The notes under the pieces were generated by a model. The model ran no database searches. It saw nothing but the letters and a program-made list of their open reading frames with translations, and was not told the DNA's origin. From NCBI RefSeq assembly GCF_036173105.1, contig NZ_CP108053.1, positions 2,976,001-3,040,000 of the forward strand: a DNA stretch of 64,000 nt. The letters are read 5' to 3'. Below are positions 1 through 9,224 of this stretch, one piece after another. The DNA is from Streptomyces sp. NBC_00287 (lineage in GTDB: Bacteria > Actinomycetota > Actinomycetes > Streptomycetales > Streptomycetaceae). The number at the start of each line of letters is the position of its first letter. The first letter of the stretch is position 1. The position numbers were made by a program, and so were the translations under genes.

Positions 1-379
1 AGGCGTTGCTGACCTGTCCGAAGGTCTGGCCCCGCTCGTCGGCCATATGGATCGAGACCGGAAAGACGATCTTGTCGCACTCGGCGGGCACCTTGGAGAG
101 GTCGATCAGGAGCGACTCGTCGTCGCCGTCGCCCTCACCGGTGAGGTTGTCACCGGTGTGCTCCACGGAGCCGTCCGGGCTCTTGAGCTGGTTGTAGAAC
201 ACGAACCACTCGTCGCCCATCACCCGTCCGCCGTTGCACATCAGCGCACTGGCGTCGAGGTCGAAGGGGGCTCCGGTGGTGGAGCGCGCGTCCCAGCCGA
301 GCCCGACCAACACCTGGGTGAGGTTCGGTGCGGCCTTGGAGAGGGAGACATTGCCCCCCTTGGCGAGCGTGACGCCCAT
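1..379 (-). CDS. TerD-family protein, 3' part cut by window edge
   Basis: N-terminal 126 residues of a TerD/CABP-type protein; the gene runs off the left edge. It starts [15 protein letters not shown] and carries the family's GLGWD...FDLDAS core and the acidic stretch [17 protein letters not shown], which in TerD proteins contributes to calcium binding. It closely resembles the next gene upstream (487-1062), so the two are tandem paralogs in the same orientation, separated by a strong hairpin. TerD proteins are cytosolic and linked to tellurite/stress phenotypes and, in Streptomyces, to development; the exact role of this copy cannot be read from sequence. Start chosen at the ATG at 379 because the conserved [13 protein letters not shown] start matches its paralog. 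Confidence 0.93.
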   Translation of the reverse strand, partial: MGVTLAKGGNVSLSKAAPNLTQVLVGLGWDARSTTGAPFDLDASALMCNGGRVMGDEWFVFYNQLKSPDGSVEHTGDNLTGEGDGDDESLLIDLSKVPAECDKIVFPVSIHMADERGQTFGQVSNA

Positions 380-425
380 GATGCTGGTCCTCCCCGGGTC
401 ATCCTTCTTTGGTTGTTTCCCTGCG

Positions 426-462
426 CGCCCGGCGCCGCACGCAAACCGTGCGGCGCCGGGCG
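426..462. terminator. Perfect hairpin between tandem terD genes
   Basis: A 15-bp perfect stem (arms 426-440 and 448-462, loop GCAAACC) lies 24 bases past the stop of the terD gene at 487-1062, on its transcript. There is no long T tract, as is usual in Streptomyces. It probably separates the two terD transcripts. Confidence 0.75.
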
Positions 463-486
463 GTTGGAGCGCGGTTACTGCTTGGC

Positions 487-1062
487 TCAGACGTTCACGC
501 CGAAGTCCTGCGCGATGCCGCGCAGACCCGAGGCGTAGCCCTGGCCGATGGCGCGGAACTTCCACTCCGCGCCGTGGCGGTAGAGCTCACCGAAGACCAT
601 GGCGGTCTCGGTGGAGGCGTCCTCGCTGAGGTCGTAGCGGGCGAGCTCCGTGCCGCCCGCCTGGTTCACGACGCGGATGAACGCGTTGCGGACCTGACCG
701 AAGGACTGCTGACGGTTCTCGGCGTCGTAGATCGACACCGGGAAGACGATCTTCTCCACGTCGGCGGGGACGCCGGCGAGGTTGACCTTGATCTGCTCGT
801 CGTCGCCCTCGCCCTCACCGGTGAGGTTGTCACCGGTGTGCTCGACGGAGCCGTCCGGGCTCTTGAGGTTGTTGAAAAAGATGAAGTGCGCGTCGCTCGC
901 GACCTTGCCGGAGTTGTTCACCAGCAGTGCGCTCGCGTCCAGGTCGAAGTCCGTGCCGGTCGTGGTCCGGATGTCCCACCCGAGACCGACGATGACTGCG
1001 GTCAGACCGGGCGCCTCCTTGCTCAGAGATACGTTGCCGCCCTTGCTGAGGCTGACTCCCAC
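487..1062 (-). CDS. TerD-family stress protein
   Basis: A 191-residue TerD-domain protein, the usual full length. It begins [19 protein letters not shown], has [19 protein letters not shown] near residues 27-45, a conserved [17 protein letters not shown] acidic calcium-binding region, and a [21 protein letters not shown]-terminus typical of the family. Cytosolic and without membrane segments. It sits upstream of a second terD copy (cut by the window edge) and downstream of a peroxiredoxin on the same strand, so these may be stress genes expressed in parallel rather than an operon, since a hairpin lies after it. The family assignment is firm; the molecular activity of TerD proteins is only partly known. 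Confidence 0.95.
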   Translation of the reverse strand: MGVSLSKGGNVSLSKEAPGLTAVIVGLGWDIRTTTGTDFDLDASALLVNNSGKVASDAHFIFFNNLKSPDGSVEHTGDNLTGEGEGDDEQIKVNLAGVPADVEKIVFPVSIYDAENRQQSFGQVRNAFIRVVNQAGGTELARYDLSEDASTETAMVFGELYRHGAEWKFRAIGQGYASGLRGIAQDFGVNV

Positions 1063-1175
1063 GAGTCCTCCATTGATGTCCAGGGGCGGGGAGCCCCGCC
1101 ACGCGTTTGATACCGGATCAACGAGTCGATCCTAGTAACGGGTTCCCGTGGGCCGCAGGCCCTGGTACCCAACAA

Positions 1176-1634
1176 TCACAGGGTGTCGAGCGCCTTGACG
1201 TACTCGTTCAGGTCACGCGCGTCCGGCAGACCGTTGACAACGGTCCAGCGGACGACGCCCTCCTTGTCGATGACGAAGGTGCCGCGCACCGCGCAGCCCT
1301 TGTCCTCGGCGAAGACGCCGTAGGCACGGGAGACCTCACCGTGCGGCCAGAAGTCGCTCAGCAGGGGGTACTCGAGGCCCTCCTGCTCGGCGAAGACCCG
1401 CAGGGTGGGGACGGAGTCGTTGGAGACGGCGAGCAGCTGCGTGTCGCGGTCCGCGAACTTGGGCAGGTTGTCCCGCAGCTCGCACAGCTCGCCGGTGCAC
1501 ACACCGGTGAAGGCGAACGGGTAGAAGAGCAGCACCACGTTCTGCTGACCGCGGAAGTCGGACAGCTTCACGGTCTTGCCGTGGTTGTCCTTGAGCTCGA
1601 AGTCGGGGGCCTTTTCGCCGACCTGGATGGCCAT
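1176..1634 (-). CDS. Thiol peroxiredoxin (AhpE/Bcp type)
   Basis: A 152-residue AhpC/TSA-family peroxiredoxin that reduces H2O2 and organic peroxides in the cytosol. The active-site segment [16 protein letters not shown] places the peroxidatic Cys at residue 46, followed by a second Cys five residues later (C51), a Bcp-like arrangement that allows an intramolecular disulfide; actinobacterial AhpE is the nearest family I recognise. Length is normal. It lies between the terD genes and the DUF3052 gene, all on the minus strand but with gaps over 100 bases, so probably monocistronic. Confidence 0.93.
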   Translation of the reverse strand: MAIQVGEKAPDFELKDNHGKTVKLSDFRGQQNVVLLFYPFAFTGVCTGELCELRDNLPKFADRDTQLLAVSNDSVPTLRVFAEQEGLEYPLLSDFWPHGEVSRAYGVFAEDKGCAVRGTFVIDKEGVVRWTVVNGLPDARDLNEYVKALDTL

Positions 1635-1706
1635 TTCCGGCTTGTCCCTTCGATGGGGCTGTTCGGGTGGTCGGGACCACCCTACGCAGAGATCACGAAG
1701 GGACCG

Positions 1707-1736
1707 CGGACGGGCCGACCGAAGCCGACCCGTCCG
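1707..1736. terminator. Hairpin downstream of DUF3052 gene
   Basis: Inverted repeat CGGACGGG / CCCGTCCG (1707-1714 and 1729-1736) with further partial pairing inside, 14 bases after the DUF3052 stop on the minus strand. It probably ends that transcript. Confidence 0.55.
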
Positions 1737-1749
1737 GTACGGCGGAGGA

Positions 1750-2190
1750 TTACTTCTTCGTGGACTTGGCAGCCTTCGGCGTCACCAGCCGGCTGCCGCT
1801 CCAGTCCTTGCCGACACTGACGCTCTTGGATGCGGACAGTCCGGCCGTCGTCGCGGCTTCGGAGATGTCGCTCGGCTCCACATAGCCGTCGCGTCCTGTC
1901 TTCGGCGTCAGCAGCAGGATCGAGCCGCCCTCTTCGATGTACGTGGTGGCATCCACCAGCGCATCTGTCAGGTCGCCGTCCTCGTCGCGGAACCACAGCA
2001 CCACGGCATCGGCGACGTCGTCGTAGTCCTCATCCACGAGATCGCTGCCGATGACTTCCTCAATGGCCTCGCGGAGTTCCTGGTCTACGTCCTCGTCGTA
2101 GCCGATCTCCTGGACCACCTGCTCGGGCTGGAACCCCAGCCTGACGGCAGGGTTCGTCCGCTCCTCCGCGTGGTCCGCGGTCGCGCTCAC
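1750..2190 (-). CDS. DUF3052 domain protein
   Basis: A small acidic cytosolic protein (146 residues) of the actinobacterial DUF3052 family. It contains [20 protein letters not shown] near the N-terminus, [18 protein letters not shown] in the middle and a Lys-rich end. Function is unknown; the fold and conservation in Streptomyces suggest a housekeeping role. I chose the GTG at 2190, not the ATG at 2208, because a GGAGG lies 6 bases before the GTG and would otherwise be inside the coding region. It is divergent from aceE, across a 373-base gap. Confidence 0.88.
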   Translation of the reverse strand: MSATADHAEERTNPAVRLGFQPEQVVQEIGYDEDVDQELREAIEEVIGSDLVDEDYDDVADAVVLWFRDEDGDLTDALVDATTYIEEGGSILLLTPKTGRDGYVEPSDISEAATTAGLSASKSVSVGKDWSGSRLVTPKAAKSTKK

Positions 2191-2563
2191 GGGTTGCCTC
2201 CTGATCATGTCTTCGGGAATAACTCAGCCACGCGCGTGCGCGAAGCATTGGCCGTAGTCCACACGGGCGGGGCGGATCGCGCAAGTACCCGGCCGTTCAG
2301 ACCGCCGAAACGGTGACGTTCCGGGCTGTGTCACCGCAACTGGCGCGATGCCTCCATGACCCAAGGTGACACACGCCACACCGTTCTGCCCTCTTTGCGC
2401 TTTTGGGAACCCTCCGGGGGGACCAGGCTTGGATTACCTCACGGTAGAGATGACGTTTGCCGTCCCGAGGTACACGATGGGGAACGGCGCAGGCAGAGCA
2501 AAACCCCAGAAACACGCCCCGAAGCAAGCTCGAAAACCAGCCCTCTGACAGGTAAGGAACAGC
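2191..2563. other. Intergenic leader of aceE (373 bp)
   Basis: A divergent gap between the DUF3052 gene and aceE. Apart from the inverted repeat at 2327-2373 and an AAGGA ribosome site just before the aceE GTG, I see no gene: a 60-codon reading frame at 2366-2548 has no ribosome site and atypical composition for this genome. The length suggests a regulated promoter and a long 5' leader for aceE. Confidence 0.6.
2327..2373. promoter_or_regulatory. Spaced inverted repeat upstream of aceE
   Basis: TGTGTCACC (2327-2335) is matched perfectly by GGTGACACA (2365-2373) with a 29-base spacer, about 190 bases before the aceE start. A related GGTGACG sits just upstream at about 2312. It could be two half-operators of a repressor or activator of pyruvate dehydrogenase expression, or an RNA stem; which one is not decidable from sequence. 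Confidence 0.4.
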
Positions 2564-5311
2564 GTGGCTTCCGGATCCGATCGCAACCCGATCATCATTG
2601 GCGGCCTTCCGAGTCAGGTTCCTGACTTCGATCCCGAGGAAACCAAGGAGTGGCTCGACTCCCTCGACGCCGCTGTGGACGAGCGCGGCCGCGAGCGGGC
2701 CCGCTACCTGATGCTCCGGCTGATCGAGCGGGCCCGCGAGAAGCGCGTGGCCGTGCCCGAGATGCGCAGCACGGACTACGTCAACACGATCGCGACCAAG
2801 GACGAGCCGTTCTTCCCCGGCAACGAGGAGATCGAGCGCAAGATCCTCAACGCGACGCGCTGGAACGCCGCGGTCATGGTGTCCAGGGCCCAGCGCCCCG
2901 GCATCGGTGTGGGCGGCCACATCGCCACCTTCGCCTCCTCCGCCTCCCTGTACGACGTGGGCTTCAACCACTTCTTCCGGGGCAAGGACGAGGGCGACGG
3001 CGGCGACCAGGTCTTCTTCCAGGGCCATGCCTCGCCGGGCATCTACGCCCGCGCCTTCCTGCTGGACCGGCTGAGCGACCAGAACCTGGACGCGTTCCGC
3101 CAGGAGAAGTCGAAGGCGCCGTACGGGCTGTCGTCGTATCCGCATCCGCGGCTGATGCCGGACTTCTGGGAGTTCCCGACCGTGTCGATGGGCCTCGGCC
3201 CGATCGGCGCGATCTACCAGGCGCGGATGAACCGCTACATGGAGGCGCGCGGGATCGCGGACACCTCCAAGTCGCAGGTGTGGGCGTTCCTCGGGGACGG
3301 CGAGATGGACGAGCCGGAGTCGCTCGGCCAGCTGTCCATCGCCGCGCGTGAGGGCCTGGACAATCTGACCTTCGTCGTCAACTGCAACCTGCAGCGGCTC
3401 GACGGCCCGGTGCGCGGCAACGGCAAGATCATCCAGGAGCTGGAGTCGATCTTCCGGGGCGCCGGCTGGAATGTGATCAAGCTGGTCTGGGACCGCACCT
3501 GGGACCCGCTGCTGGCCCAGGACCGGGACGGCGTGCTGGTCAACAAGATGAACACGACCCCGGACGGGCAGTTCCAGACGTACGCCACCGAGACCGGCGC
3601 GTACATCCGCGACCACTTCTTCGGCGACGACCACCGGCTGCGCGCGATGGTCGAGGGCATGACCGACGACCAGATCCTGCACCTGGGGCGCGGTGGTCAC
3701 GACCACAAGAAGATCTTCGCGGCCTTCTCGGCGGCCAAGGCGCACAAGGGCCAGCCGACGGTGATCCTGGCCAAGACGATCAAGGGCTGGACGCTGGGTC
3801 CCAACTTCGAGGGCCGCAACGCCACGCACCAGATGAAGAAGCTGACGGTCGACGACCTCAAGCGCTTCCGTGACCGCCTGCACCTGCCGATCTCCGACAA
3901 GGAGCTGGAGTCCGGCGCACCGCCGTACTACCACCCCGGGCGGGACACCGAGGAGATCCAGTACATGCACGACCGCCGCAAGGCGCTCGGCGGGTACGTC
4001 CCGACCCGCGTCGTGCGCGCGAAGCCGTTGCAGCTGCCCGAGGACAAGACGTACGCGACCGTGAAGAAGGGGTCGGGCCAGCAGTCGATCGCGACGACCA
4101 TGGCCTTTGTCCGTCTCCTCAAGGACCTCATGCGGGACAAGGAGATCGGCAAGCGGTTCGTGCTGATCGCGCCGGACGAGTACCGCACGTTCGGCATGGA
4201 CTCCTTCTTCCCGAGTGCGAAGATCTACAACCCGCTGGGGCAGCAGTACGAGGCGGTGGACCGCGATCTGCTGCTGGCCTACAAGGAGGCGCCGAACGGG
4301 CAGATGCTGCACGACGGCATCTCGGAGGCCGGCTGCACGGCCTCGCTGATCGCGGCGGGTTCGGCATACGCCACGCACGGCGAGCCGCTGATTCCGGTCT
4401 ACGTCTTCTACTCGATGTTCGGTTTCCAGCGGACCGGCGATCAGCTCTGGCAGATGGCGGACCAGCTCTCGCGCGGATTCGTCCTCGGCGCGACCGCGGG
4501 CCGCACGACTCTGACCGGTGAGGGTCTGCAGCACGCGGACGGTCACTCGCAGCTGCTGGCGTCGACGAACCCGGGCTGTGTGGCGTACGACCCGGCCTTC
4601 GCGTTCGAGATCGCGCACATCGTCCAGGACGGGCTGCGGCGGATGTACGGCCCGACGGCGGACGGCAAGCCGGGCGAGGACGTCTTCTACTACCTCACCG
4701 TCTACAACGAGCCGATCCAGCACCCGGCCGAGCCGGAGAACGTCGACGTCGAGGGCATCCTCAAGGGCATCCACCGCTTCAGCGCGGGCACTTCGGGCTC
4801 GATCCCGGCGCAGATCATGGCGTCCGGTGTCGCGGTGCCGTGGGCCGTCGAGGCGCAGAAGATCCTCGCCGAGGAGTGGAACGTGAAGGCCGACATCTGG
4901 TCGGCGACCTCCTGGAACGAACTGCGGCGCGAGGCCGTGGCCTGCGAGGAGCACAATCTGCTGCATCCCGAGGAGGAGCAGCGGGTGCCGTATGTGACGC
5001 GGAAGCTGTCCGGCGCGGAGGGGCCGTTCGTGGCCGTTTCCGACTGGATGCGGTCGGTGCCGGATCAGATCGCGCGGTGGGTGCCGGGGACGTATCAGTC
5101 GCTGGGCGCGGACGGCTTCGGCTTCGCGGACACCCGGGGTGCGGCCCGGCGCTTCTTCCATATCGACGCCCAGTCGATCGTGGTGGCTGTGCTGACGGAG
5201 CTGGCGAAGGAAGGGAAGGTGGACCGCTCGGCGCTGAAGCAGGCGATCGACCGGTACCAGTTGCTGGATGCCTCGGCGGCCGATCCGGGCGCCGCGGGCG
5301 GCGACGCGTAG
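2564..5311 (+). CDS. aceE: Pyruvate dehydrogenase E1 component, homodimeric type
   Basis: A 915-residue thiamine-diphosphate enzyme that decarboxylates pyruvate and passes the acetyl group to the E2 lipoyl domain, feeding acetyl-CoA into the TCA cycle and, close by on this chromosome, the fatty-acid genes. The full length matches homodimeric AceE. Visible landmarks are the [19 protein letters not shown] region, the ThDP/Mg motif [10 protein letters not shown] near residue 245 followed by NCNLQRLDG, and the [20 protein letters not shown] stretch of the transketolase-like middle domain. It starts at a GTG with AAGGA upstream; no E2/E3 genes adjoin. It is transcribed alone, ending at a perfect hairpin (5332-5365). 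Confidence 0.97.
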   Translation: MASGSDRNPIIIGGLPSQVPDFDPEETKEWLDSLDAAVDERGRERARYLMLRLIERAREKRVAVPEMRSTDYVNTIATKDEPFFPGNEEIERKILNATRWNAAVMVSRAQRPGIGVGGHIATFASSASLYDVGFNHFFRGKDEGDGGDQVFFQGHASPGIYARAFLLDRLSDQNLDAFRQEKSKAPYGLSSYPHPRLMPDFWEFPTVSMGLGPIGAIYQARMNRYMEARGIADTSKSQVWAFLGDGEMDEPESLGQLSIAAREGLDNLTFVVNCNLQRLDGPVRGNGKIIQELESIFRGAGWNVIKLVWDRTWDPLLAQDRDGVLVNKMNTTPDGQFQTYATETGAYIRDHFFGDDHRLRAMVEGMTDDQILHLGRGGHDHKKIFAAFSAAKAHKGQPTVILAKTIKGWTLGPNFEGRNATHQMKKLTVDDLKRFRDRLHLPISDKELESGAPPYYHPGRDTEEIQYMHDRRKALGGYVPTRVVRAKPLQLPEDKTYATVKKGSGQQSIATTMAFVRLLKDLMRDKEIGKRFVLIAPDEYRTFGMDSFFPSAKIYNPLGQQYEAVDRDLLLAYKEAPNGQMLHDGISEAGCTASLIAAGSAYATHGEPLIPVYVFYSMFGFQRTGDQLWQMADQLSRGFVLGATAGRTTLTGEGLQHADGHSQLLASTNPGCVAYDPAFAFEIAHIVQDGLRRMYGPTADGKPGEDVFYYLTVYNEPIQHPAEPENVDVEGILKGIHRFSAGTSGSIPAQIMASGVAVPWAVEAQKILAEEWNVKADIWSATSWNELRREAVACEEHNLLHPEEEQRVPYVTRKLSGAEGPFVAVSDWMRSVPDQIARWVPGTYQSLGADGFGFADTRGAARRFFHIDAQSIVVAVLTELAKEGKVDRSALKQAIDRYQLLDASAADPGAAGGDA

Positions 5312-5331
5312 AGGAACACTCGTGGTCCGCT

Positions 5332-5365
5332 GGAGGGCCGAGGGGCCTCGTCCCCTCGGCCCTCC
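5332..5365. terminator. aceE terminator hairpin
   Basis: Perfect 14-bp stem GGAGGGCCGAGGGG / CCCCTCGGCCCTCC with a 6-base loop, followed by GCTGTTTCCT, 20 bases after the aceE stop. Confidence 0.85.
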
Positions 5366-5386
5366 GCTGTTTCCTACGATGCGGGC

Positions 5387-6115
5387 ATGAAGGAACAACC
5401 CGCACGGATCCGTTGGGAGCGGCGCACCCAACGGCCGCTGATGGCATTGGCGGTGCTGTTCGCCGTCGCGTATGCCGTGCCGATCGTGGACAGTTCGGCG
5501 AGCCGGGCGCTGACGCGCGCGTGCACAGTGGTCGAGTGGGTGGTGTGGGGGGCCTTCGCGGCCGACTACCTGGTGCGGCTGGGACTGGCCGAGCGCCGGG
5601 GGGAGTTCGTACGGCGGCACTGGATGGACCTGTGCGCGGTGCTGCTGCCGCTGATCCAGCCGCTGCGGCTGCTCCGGGTGGTCTCGACGCTGATGCTGGT
5701 CGGGCGGCGGGCGCGGATGGCGACGCAAGTGCGCCTGACGACGTACGTCGTGGGCTCGGTCGTCGGGCTGCTGATGTTCGGGTCGCTGGCGGTGCTGTCC
5801 GTGGAGCGGGACGCGCCGAATGGGAACATCGAGACGCTGGGTGACGCGGTGTGGTGGTCGTTCACGACCATGACGACGGTGGGCTACGGCGATCATGCGC
5901 CGACGACCGGTCTGGGCCGTATTCTCGCGGTCGGGCTGATGCTGTCCGGTATCGCGCTGCTGGGTGTGGTGACGGCGAATATCGCGGCGTGGTTCATCGC
6001 GCGGTTCGAGGATGACGCGGAGGAGCGTCGGCAGACGGAGGCGATCCAGCTGCTGACGGAGGAGATACAGAAGCTCCGCGCGGAGGTGGCAGCGCTGTCG
6101 GAACGGGCGCCGTGA
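5387..6115 (+). CDS. Voltage-gated-type potassium channel protein
   Basis: A 242-residue integral membrane protein with six predicted segments and the K+ selectivity filter TVGYGD at residues 164-169, preceded by the pore helix SFTTMT. A basic segment rich in spaced Arg (LRLLRVVSTLMLVGRRARM, about 93-111) resembles an S4 voltage sensor. The C-terminus (about 205-240) is charged and likely a short coiled coil that could help tetramer assembly (EERRQTEAIQLLTEEIQKL). It should conduct K+ across the cytoplasmic membrane. It stands alone after the aceE terminator; gating stimulus is not evident. Confidence 0.93.
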   Translation: MKEQPARIRWERRTQRPLMALAVLFAVAYAVPIVDSSASRALTRACTVVEWVVWGAFAADYLVRLGLAERRGEFVRRHWMDLCAVLLPLIQPLRLLRVVSTLMLVGRRARMATQVRLTTYVVGSVVGLLMFGSLAVLSVERDAPNGNIETLGDAVWWSFTTMTTVGYGDHAPTTGLGRILAVGLMLSGIALLGVVTANIAAWFIARFEDDAEERRQTEAIQLLTEEIQKLRAEVAALSERAP

Positions 6116-6139
6116 GGTTGGAGCCGCGAGATTTCGCCC

Positions 6140-6285
6140 CCGCCGCCCCTACGCGTCCCTCCCCCAGAGGGGGGACCCCCACCAGGGGCTGCCGCCCCTT
6201 CGACCCCGCCCCAGGGGGCTCTGCCCCCTGGACCCCCGCTCCTCAAACGCCGGAGGGGCTGATTTTCAGCCCGTGGCGGGGGCGA
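6140..6285. repeat. GC-rich hairpin-forming intergenic sequence
   Basis: Contains several small hairpins: TCCCCCAGAGGGGGGA, the perfect CCAGGGGGC-TCT-GCCCCCTGG (6211-6231) and GGGGCTGATTTTCAGCCC. Stretches like CAGGGGGCTCTGCCCCCTGGACCCCC and CTCAAACGCCGG-AGGGGCTG recur between genes in many Streptomyces genomes as I recall. It may act as a bidirectional terminator between the channel gene and the convergent small membrane gene. Confidence 0.55.
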
Positions 6286-6295
6286 AGAAGGTCTT

Positions 6296-6601
6296 TTAGA
6301 GCAAGCCGTTGCCCGGTGTCGCCGAGCCCGCCAGCCAGATCAAAGCCAGGAGCGTGTCTATCGCGCCCAGTACCACCGCTATCAGCGCCGGGACCGGGCG
6401 GGCGCCGGACCACGTTCGGTTCATTGCCAGCCAGCCGCAGACGATGGCCAGGGGGCCGAGGACGATGCCCAGGGCGAAGAAGCCCGCCACCGCGCAGATG
6501 GTGCCGATGATGCCGAGTGTCGCGCGGTCCGGCCCGGACCGTGACCACGTCCGGCCACGTGTACGGGGGTGCCTGCGCGTGCCGTGTCCGAAGCCCGCCA
6601 T
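6296..6601 (-). CDS. Small DUF4190-like membrane protein
   Basis: A 101-residue protein with a basic N-terminus (about 28 residues rich in Arg) followed by two hydrophobic segments (about 29-62 and 71-93) separated by a short loop containing NRTWSGARP. The pattern GIIGTICAVAGFFALGIVLGPLAIVCGWLAM resembles small DUF4190-type actinobacterial membrane proteins. No catalytic motif is visible; role unknown. It is convergent with the channel gene upstream on the map. Confidence 0.75.
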   Translation of the reverse strand: MAGFGHGTRRHPRTRGRTWSRSGPDRATLGIIGTICAVAGFFALGIVLGPLAIVCGWLAMNRTWSGARPVPALIAVVLGAIDTLLALIWLAGSATPGNGLL

Positions 6602-6884
6602 GGTGACTCAACTCCCGGGAACCGTCAGTTGGTTGGGTTCGGTTCCCGGGGCGAGTACCCATTCCCCGGCGACTAAGCCTCCGGGCTGCCGGCGCGCTGT
6701 CCCCCTCCGGCAGCGCGCCGCAGCACCGGTCACCCTCCTTGCCGTACGAACTTGCCCGAGGAACATGCCGTACGGAGGGCTTGACCCACTGTGACCTGCG
6801 GCGCGTGCCGAGGACGAGGAATCTTTAGCGTTGTCACCCTGATAGGGGAAATACGCCTCAAACCCCTTGCCGACGGGGCCTGTT
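6602..6884. other. Intergenic region, no gene seen
   Basis: A 283-base gap between the small membrane protein start and the MFS exporter stop, both on the minus strand. A 99-codon minus-strand frame overlaps it and the exporter end, but it lacks a ribosome site and a recognisable protein. I see no tRNA or clear riboswitch. Confidence 0.4.
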
Positions 6885-8477
6885 TCAGATGTGCGCGGCC
6901 CCCGCACCCGCCTCCGCGTTCTCGCCCCGCTTCGTCAGGAACGCGACACCGACGGCCACCGCCGCCACCCCCGCCGCCACCAGCGAGGCAAGGCTCATCC
7001 CGGAGATGAAGGTGTCGTGCGCGACGTCCGTGATCTTCGCGGCGACCGCGTCCGGCGTCCCCGGAGCCACCGGCGCCACACCCACCTGCACCGCCTCCGA
7101 GGCCTGCGCCTCCTGGGCGCCGGTGAGCTGCCCGAGCCCCGCGTCGGCCCAGTTCCCGGCGAGGTCGCTGTCCACCTTGGATGCCATCACGGCGCCCAGC
7201 ACGGCCGTACCGAGGCTGCCGCCGATCTGCATCGCGGCCTGCTGGAGACCACCGGCGACGCCGGAGAGCTCCATCGGGGCGTTGCCGACGATGACCTCCG
7301 TCGCGCCGACCATGACCGGCGCCAGGCCGAGGCCCAGAAGCGCGAACCAGAGGGACATCAGACCGCTGCTCGTGTCCGTCTCCAGCGTCGACATGCCGTA
7401 CATGGCGATGGCCGTGAGGGCCATACCGCCCGCCAGCGGCACCCGCGGGCCGAACTTGGTGATCATCGCGCCCGCCAGCGGGGAGCCGACGATCATCATG
7501 CCGGTGAGGGGCAGCAGGTGCAGACCCGCGTCGATCGGGCTCATCCCGTGCACGTTCTGCAGATAGAACGTCACGAAGAACAGGCCGCCCATGAACGCGA
7601 TGGCCATCAGGACCATCAGCACCACACCCGCCGACAGCGGGACCGAGCGGAACAGCGCGAGCGGTATCAGCGGCTCCTTGACCTTCGTCTCCCAGAACGC
7701 GAAGAGCCCGAAGAGCGCCACGGACGCGACGATGAACGTCCAGGTCTGGCCGGCGCCCCAGCCCCACTCCGGCGCCTTGATGAGCGCCCACACCAGGCAG
7801 AACATCGCGCCCGAGAGAAGGACGATGCCGAGGATGTCGAAGGAGCGCGGGGCGTTCTCGGCGCGGTGGTCCAGCAGGATCAGCACACCGAGGACGACGG
7901 CGAGGACACCGACCGGCACGTTGATGAAGAACACCGACTGCCAGTTGACGTGCTCGACGAGGACACCGCCGAGGATCGGGCCGCCCGCGGTGGAGGCGCC
8001 GATGACCATGCCCCAGATACCGATGGCCATGTTGAGCTTCTCGGCCGGGAAGGTCGCCCGCAGCAGACCGAGCGCGGCCGGCATCAGCAGCGCGCCGAAC
8101 AGACCCTGCAGCACCCGGAAGGAGACGACGAGCCCGATGCTGCTCGACAGACCGATCGCACCGGAGGCGGCCGCGAAGCCGACCACACCGATGAGGAAGG
8201 TCTGCCGGTGCCCGAAGCGGTCGCCGAGCTTGCCGGCGGTGATCAGGGAGACCGCGAGGGCCAGGAAGTAGCCGTTGGTGATCCACTGCACCTCGGCGAA
8301 GGTGGCGCCGAGGTCCTTCTGGATGGCCGGGTTGGCGATGGCGACGATGGTGCCGTCCAGCGCCACCATCATCACGCCCACGGCGACGGTTATGAGCGTG
8401 AACCAGGGGTGCCCACGCAGCCCGGAGGGCGGGACGGCGTCCTGGGGCGCCTTGTCGACGATGGTCTGACTAGTCAT
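6885..8477 (-). CDS. MFS drug exporter, DHA2 (EmrB/QacA) family
   Basis: A 530-residue major-facilitator transporter with about 14 membrane helices, a proton-driven exporter of drugs or metabolites. DHA2 marks include ALDGTIVAIANPAIQKDLGA (motif D1 region in TM1), the motif A-like GKLGDRFGHRQTFLIG loop, and RVLQGLFGALLMPAALGLLRA. Start fixed at the ATG at 8477, beginning MTSQTIVDKAPQD; the reading frame stays open further upstream but that part overlaps the divergent TetR gene on the opposite strand. The TetR regulator starts 67 bases away with overlapping promoters, so substrate-induced derepression by that regulator is likely. Confidence 0.94.
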   Translation of the reverse strand: MTSQTIVDKAPQDAVPPSGLRGHPWFTLITVAVGVMMVALDGTIVAIANPAIQKDLGATFAEVQWITNGYFLALAVSLITAGKLGDRFGHRQTFLIGVVGFAAASGAIGLSSSIGLVVSFRVLQGLFGALLMPAALGLLRATFPAEKLNMAIGIWGMVIGASTAGGPILGGVLVEHVNWQSVFFINVPVGVLAVVLGVLILLDHRAENAPRSFDILGIVLLSGAMFCLVWALIKAPEWGWGAGQTWTFIVASVALFGLFAFWETKVKEPLIPLALFRSVPLSAGVVLMVLMAIAFMGGLFFVTFYLQNVHGMSPIDAGLHLLPLTGMMIVGSPLAGAMITKFGPRVPLAGGMALTAIAMYGMSTLETDTSSGLMSLWFALLGLGLAPVMVGATEVIVGNAPMELSGVAGGLQQAAMQIGGSLGTAVLGAVMASKVDSDLAGNWADAGLGQLTGAQEAQASEAVQVGVAPVAPGTPDAVAAKITDVAHDTFISGMSLASLVAAGVAAVAVGVAFLTKRGENAEAGAGAAHI

Positions 8478-8505
8478 GCCGTCGAGGCTAATGACAGCCT
8501 CTGAC

Positions 8506-8521
8506 AATTGACAAACCAATT
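8506..8521. promoter_or_regulatory. Candidate TetR operator in exporter/regulator gap
   Basis: AATTG-ACAAAC-CAATT is a perfect 5-bp inverted repeat in the 66-base divergent gap. It overlaps TTGACA (8508-8513), a good -35 for the TetR gene, and TTGTCA on the other strand, a good -35 for the exporter. A repressor bound here would silence both. Confidence 0.55.
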
Positions 8522-8543
8522 CACAAGTCGGTAACTGACGGAT

Positions 8544-9170
8544 ATGGAAACACTCCGCGAACGCAAGAAGCAGCGCACCCGGGACGCGCTGCTGCGAGCG
8601 GCACTCGAACTGTTCACCAGCCGGGGATACGAGCAGACGACGGTCGACGACATCGCCGCCGCCGTCGACGTCTCCCAGCGCACCTTCTTCCGTTACTTCG
8701 CGAACAAGGAGGAGGCCGCCTTCGCCGTACAGGAGATGACGGAGGCGTACTACGTCGAGGCCGTGCGGCTGCGTCCGCCCGAGGAGGCGCCGATGCAGGC
8801 GCTGCGGCAGGCCGTGGTCGAGGGCTGGGACGGGCTGCACGAGGTCATCGAGTCCGTCGTCCCGGTGGAGCTGCATCTGCGGATGTACCAGCTGATGGAG
8901 TCGACACCCGCGCTGCTCGCCGCGCATCTGCGGCGCGGGGCGGAGACGGAGGAGCGGATCGCGCGGGTGCTCGCCGAGCGGGAGGGCCTCGATGTGGACG
9001 CCGATCCCCGGCCGCGTCTCGCGGTGGCGGTCTTCGGTGGGGTGATGCGGGTCACCCAGCGGCAATGGAGCATGGGCGAGGACTTCAGCCTGGAAGGCAT
9101 CCGGGAACTGACCATCGCCTACCTGGAGCAGGTGGGGCCCGCACTGGCCGAGAGCTGGCGCGAAACGTGA
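8544..9170 (+). CDS. TetR-family regulator of the adjacent exporter
   Basis: A 208-residue one-component repressor. The N-terminal HTH is clear: RTRDALLRAALELFTSRGYEQTT...IAAAVDVSQRTFFRYFANKEEA (about residues 11-58). The rest is a helical ligand/dimer domain with no assignable ligand. Divergent from the MFS exporter, the classic arrangement for a substrate-sensing repressor controlling efflux and itself. Confidence 0.93.
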   Translation: METLRERKKQRTRDALLRAALELFTSRGYEQTTVDDIAAAVDVSQRTFFRYFANKEEAAFAVQEMTEAYYVEAVRLRPPEEAPMQALRQAVVEGWDGLHEVIESVVPVELHLRMYQLMESTPALLAAHLRRGAETEERIARVLAEREGLDVDADPRPRLAVAVFGGVMRVTQRQWSMGEDFSLEGIRELTIAYLEQVGPALAESWRET

Positions 9171-9224
9171 TCCCCGTCACTCGGTTAACGCGAGACTCGT
9201 TCGTTCTCCTAGTGTGTCCTCCCA

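Noticed and set aside
2366..2548. Possible 60-codon leader peptide before aceE
   Set aside because: No ribosome site, unusual amino-acid mix, and no conservation signal I can judge.
2297..5896. A 1199-codon open frame on the minus strand across aceE
   Set aside because: It is antisense to aceE, has Arg/Val/Asp-biased nonsense composition, no known motif and no ribosome site; it is a high-GC shadow frame.
8478..9065. Upstream extension of the MFS exporter to 726 residues
   Set aside because: The extra part is antisense to the TetR gene, and the divergent promoters lie inside it; the protein starts MTSQTIVDK at 8477.
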